A stretch of DNA of 16,338 nt, from contig FR879702.1 of assembly GCA_000435055.1 (NCBI GenBank), forward strand, positions 134,649 through 150,986, written 5' to 3'. This stretch comes from Clostridium sp. CAG:138 (GTDB lineage: Bacteria > Bacillota > Clostridia > Christensenellales > CAG-138). Below the pieces are notes generated by a model. The model was not told where the DNA came from. It made no database searches and saw only the letters and a list, made by a program, of their open reading frames with translations. How positions within the stretch are numbered: the first letter of the stretch is position 1; each line of letters begins with the position of its first letter. Of this stretch, positions 14,622 through 16,338 are shown piece after piece. The position numbers and the translations under genes were made by a program.

Positions 14622-15025
14622 TTTGCCGCAGAATTCGCAATTCTGCCGAGGCAGCCGTTTATAAAGCGCGGAGAGCCTTCGTCACAGTAAATCTTTGCAA
14701 GCTCAACCGCTTCGTTAATGGCGACAGCTTTCGGAATGTTTCTGTCGAAAAGGATCTCATATGTTGCATTGCGCAAGATTGAAAGATCGACCTTTGACAT
14801 TCGTTCCAAAGTCCACCCGATCGCCGCCTCCGAAATTGTTTCATCAATTTTGTCGATGTGTTTTTGAACTCCGTCAACCAGATTGGTTGCATACGCAACA
14901 TCTGCCTTAACGGGCTCTCCGGCGATGCCGGACTTTTCGAGCACCTCATGATAAGTATCATCACACCCGAAGATTTTTTCATAGGTGAGCATCATTGCCA
15001 CCTCACGCGCTGTTTTTCTGCTCAT
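14618..15025 (-). CDS. nusB: Transcription antitermination factor NusB
   Basis: Binds boxA RNA with NusE (S10) to keep RNA polymerase elongating on rRNA operons. The 135-residue all-helical protein shows the N-terminal SRKTAREVAMMLTYEK (RNA-binding Arg-rich helix), IGWTLERMSKVDLSILRNATYEIL, IPKAVAINEAVELAKIYCDE and SPRFINGCLGRIA, all diagnostic. The ATG at 15025 is certain by homology and by an in-frame TGA two codons upstream. There is no Shine-Dalgarno in front of it: the bases are CCTTCCTGTGACCA. It overlaps the next gene by ATGA. A 197-nt GC-rich leader separates it from the DUF2273 gene. Confidence 0.96.
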   Translation of the reverse strand: MSRKTAREVAMMLTYEKIFGCDDTYHEVLEKSGIAGEPVKADVAYATNLVDGVQKHIDKIDETISEAAIGWTLERMSKVDLSILRNATYEILFDRNIPKAVAINEAVELAKIYCDEGSPRFINGCLGRIANSAAK

Positions 15026-15222
15026 TGGTCACAGGAAGGGGCAGGCGACTCCGTTGAGCAGCAACCCCCGCACCCTTTTCCTTTCTTTTATGTATGCTGT
15101 ATGTTATGTATCTTAAATATTCCGAACAGCCTTTCTTCCGTGTTGAATCGATTACACGTTTTTTGAAAAAAGCTTATTCTGTTTTGAAAATCCGTAGTCT
15201 GCAAAGTCCACCTGCGGCAAAT
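15026..15222 (-). other. Non-coding leader before nusB
   Basis: No gene is seen. On the minus strand the first part is AT-rich and could hold a promoter, though no clear -35/-10 pair stands out. The last 50 nt before nusB are GC-rich and can fold: GTTG-CTGCT-CAAC at 15052-15064 forms a small hairpin, and G-rich and C-rich tracts (GGAAAAGGG and CCCCTTCC) flank it. No known riboswitch consensus was recognised. No strong terminator is seen after the DUF2273 stop. Confidence 0.4.
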
Positions 15223-15450
15223 TCATCGTTTGCGCCTGAACAGGTTCGCAATTGCCTTATTCGCACCCCTGAAACCAAGCTTATCGATAAAGTAGCCGTA
15301 CACACCGAACAGGAGTGTCAGAACAACAAGAAGAAGCGTTCTGAAAAAACCTATAACGAGCATCAAAAACGCAATTTCAAGCCCAATCGCCCCCAAGCCC
15401 AGCATGGCTTTGTGCTTTTTGATAAAAGCAATAATGTTTTCAAAGGTCAT
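15223..15450 (-). CDS. DUF2273 small membrane protein
   Basis: A 75-residue integral membrane protein with two hydrophobic segments spanning about residues 15-55 (MLGLGAIGLEIAFLMLVIGF and TLLLVVLTLLFGVYGYFID) joined at FFR, and a basic tail ending FRRKR. This matches the DUF2273 family, which is nearly always found beside asp23 and amaP. Its ATG overlaps the amaP stop by one base (TAATG). It is probably part of the membrane anchor complex for Asp23-type envelope-stress proteins. The biochemical role is unknown. Confidence 0.85.
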   Translation of the reverse strand: MTFENIIAFIKKHKAMLGLGAIGLEIAFLMLVIGFFRTLLLVVLTLLFGVYGYFIDKLGFRGANKAIANLFRRKR

Positions 15451-16028
15451 TATTTCACCCGCCTGTTTCCTGCCTTCCCGTCATCCCGCGGAGCAGCAAC
15501 ATCAACAATCGCAACAAGCACATTGCTGACGGGAATCCCGGTTGCGTTTTCGATGTACGACTTGACATCCCGCTGCAGTGCAGCGCAAAGTGTGGGCAGA
15601 CTTTCGTCCTGAAAAACCACAAGTTTAAGATCGATATTGATCTGCCCGTCTGCGGCCGAAATAGTGCTTACGCAGCTTTTTATTGAAGCAACTTTTTTGA
15701 CGCAGTTTTGAACAAGGCCGTCAACCGCACTGCTGCTGATATAGGTCGTTCCGTTCGGCTCTCCCGAAAGCATGTTCAGACTTGACTTCGAGTTGCCGAT
15801 TCTGCCGATCTTTGCTGTGCAGACAAGCGCGAAAACACCCGCTGCGGAAAGACCGCCAAAACCGATGCCTGCAAGTATGCGCAGGAAAATCCTGTCTCCC
15901 GTCATGAACTCTGCAAAACGGGCAAATGCCTTAAGTCCCCACGCTGACGCTGTCATGAACAGCATCGCAATGCTGAACAGGCAGAGAACAGCAATTATAA
16001 TCGCTCTGCGCGTACCGTCGGATTTCAT
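15450..16028 (-). CDS. amaP: Alkaline shock response membrane anchor protein AmaP
   Basis: A 192-residue protein with two N-terminal membrane segments (about 8-30, RAIIIAVLCLFSIAMLFM..., and 48-70, FLRILAGIGFGGLSAAGVFAL). An Asp23-like cytoplasmic domain follows (about 93-175: TTYISSSAVDGLVQNCVKKVA, GQINIDLKLVV, LCAALQRDVKSYIENATGIPV, VLVAIVDV). In Staphylococcus AmaP anchors Asp23 at the membrane in the cell-wall stress response. The gene sits between asp23 and DUF2273 as expected. Only a weak Shine-Dalgarno (GAGTGG) precedes the ATG. Confidence 0.88.
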   Translation of the reverse strand: MKSDGTRRAIIIAVLCLFSIAMLFMTASAWGLKAFARFAEFMTGDRIFLRILAGIGFGGLSAAGVFALVCTAKIGRIGNSKSSLNMLSGEPNGTTYISSSAVDGLVQNCVKKVASIKSCVSTISAADGQINIDLKLVVFQDESLPTLCAALQRDVKSYIENATGIPVSNVLVAIVDVAAPRDDGKAGNRRVK

Positions 16029-16055
16029 AAACTAAGACCACTCTTTCTTTTGTTG

Positions 16056-16064
16056 ATAATAACA
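16056..16064 (-). promoter_or_regulatory. Candidate extended -10 element upstream of amaP
   Basis: On the minus strand TG-T-TATTAT matches the extended -10 pattern TGnTATAAT with one change, 27 nt before the amaP ATG. No -35 box is seen at 17 nt. It is a weak candidate for a secondary amaP promoter. Confidence 0.3.
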
Positions 16065-16071
16065 CAGTTTC

Positions 16072-16176
16072 GCACCGCGCATCCGCAGGAAAACAGCGCA
16101 GTCGACAAATGCAGGCCGTGTTTAAAACACGTTCCGGATGCGGAATGCAGCTGTCGCCCCTTCGGATGCACGGTGC
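16072..16176 (-). repeat. Nested inverted repeat in the asp23-amaP gap
   Basis: The outer arms GCACCGCGCATCCG (16072-16085) and CGGATGCACGGTGC (16163-16176) pair over 14 positions with one mismatch. Inside, CGACAAATGCA (16103-16113) pairs with TGCAGCTGTCG (16146-16156) with a two-base internal loop. The centre holds the perfect palindrome CGTGTTTAAAACACG (16117-16131). A second CGGATGCG at 16135-16142 can compete for the left outer arm. No T-run follows on the minus strand, so it is not a standard terminator. Confidence 0.7.
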
Positions 16177-16202
16177 AGCTTCCGTCATAAAGTACAACGG
16201 AA

Positions 16203-16338
16203 TTACTTTACCCTGGGTTCTTCGGGCTTTTTCTTTTCGTCCTTATCGTTTTCGAACGTTACAGACTGAACGCAAACGTTGACTTCAACAACGCGCAGTC
16301 CCGTCATCATTTCGATCGCCTTCTTGACTTCCTGCTGT
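16203..16338 (-). CDS. Asp23/Gls24 family envelope stress protein, C-terminal part (cut by window edge)
   Basis: The minus-strand frame runs from the right edge to a TAA at 16203-16205 and gives 44 residues. QQEVKKAIEMMTGLRVVEVN followed by VCVQSVTFEND is the conserved end of the Asp23/Gls24 (DUF322) domain. A charged tail of Lys, Glu and Pro follows. The family includes Staphylococcus Asp23 and B. subtilis YqhY, the latter encoded just upstream of nusB. Together with amaP and DUF2273 it forms the usual three-gene set. The N-terminus is outside the window. Confidence 0.88.
   Translation of the reverse strand, partial: QQEVKKAIEMMTGLRVVEVNVCVQSVTFENDKDEKKKPEEPRVK

Noticed and set aside
15026..15100. 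Riboswitch (ZTP, THF, FMN) or SRP RNA upstream of nusB
   Set aside because: I compared the GC-rich leader with the remembered consensus of each class and found no matching conserved core.

Overview
The window is a stretch of chromosome from an endospore-forming Clostridia-like Firmicute of moderate GC. A member of the Oscillospiraceae/Ruminococcaceae type is likely, but this is an inference. The evidence is the presence of spoIVB and sigH, Firmicutes-type gene order, and AGGAGG-like ribosome binding sites before most genes.

Positions 1-2003, plus strand: the end of mrnC (Mini-RNase III), then rlmB (23S rRNA Gm2251 methyltransferase with an unusual N-terminal tail of 8-residue repeats), then sigH (early-sporulation sigma factor), closed by a strong intrinsic terminator at 2021-2064. 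Everything after this is on the minus strand and converges on sigH.

Positions 2111-2967, minus strand: a small accessory unit. A perfect-consensus sigma-A promoter (TTGACA, 17 nt, TATAAT), with a 15-nt palindrome over its -35 box, drives a 45-codon ORF of unknown function that looks like a secreted-peptide precursor. A hairpin and a RimJ/RimL-type GNAT acetyltransferase follow. This is the least explained and most interesting part of the window.

Positions 3021-16338, minus strand, in transcription order from the right edge: asp23 (partial), amaP, a DUF2273 membrane protein, nusB, a TsaD/Kae1-like paralogue, folD, xseA, xseB, (a possible 30-codon ORF), ispA, dxs, tlyA, nadK, recN, terminator, spoIVB. 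This is the well-known Firmicutes cluster of envelope stress, antitermination, one-carbon metabolism, exonuclease VII, isoprenoid, rRNA methylation, NADP synthesis and DNA repair genes. From nusB to recN the genes are tightly packed, with several overlaps (nusB/TsaD-like by ATGA, folD/xseA by 14 nt, DUF2273/amaP by 1 nt) and short gaps, so one or a few polycistronic transcripts are likely. spoIVB is separated from recN by a hairpin terminator and should have its own forespore promoter. argR, often found between tlyA/nadK and recN, and spo0A, usually right after spoIVB, are not at these positions.

No rRNA, tRNA, CRISPR array, insertion sequence or prophage was seen. No stretch longer than about 300 bases lacks a gene. 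The longest non-coding pieces are 4374-4650, 15026-15222, 10877-11052 and 16029-16202.
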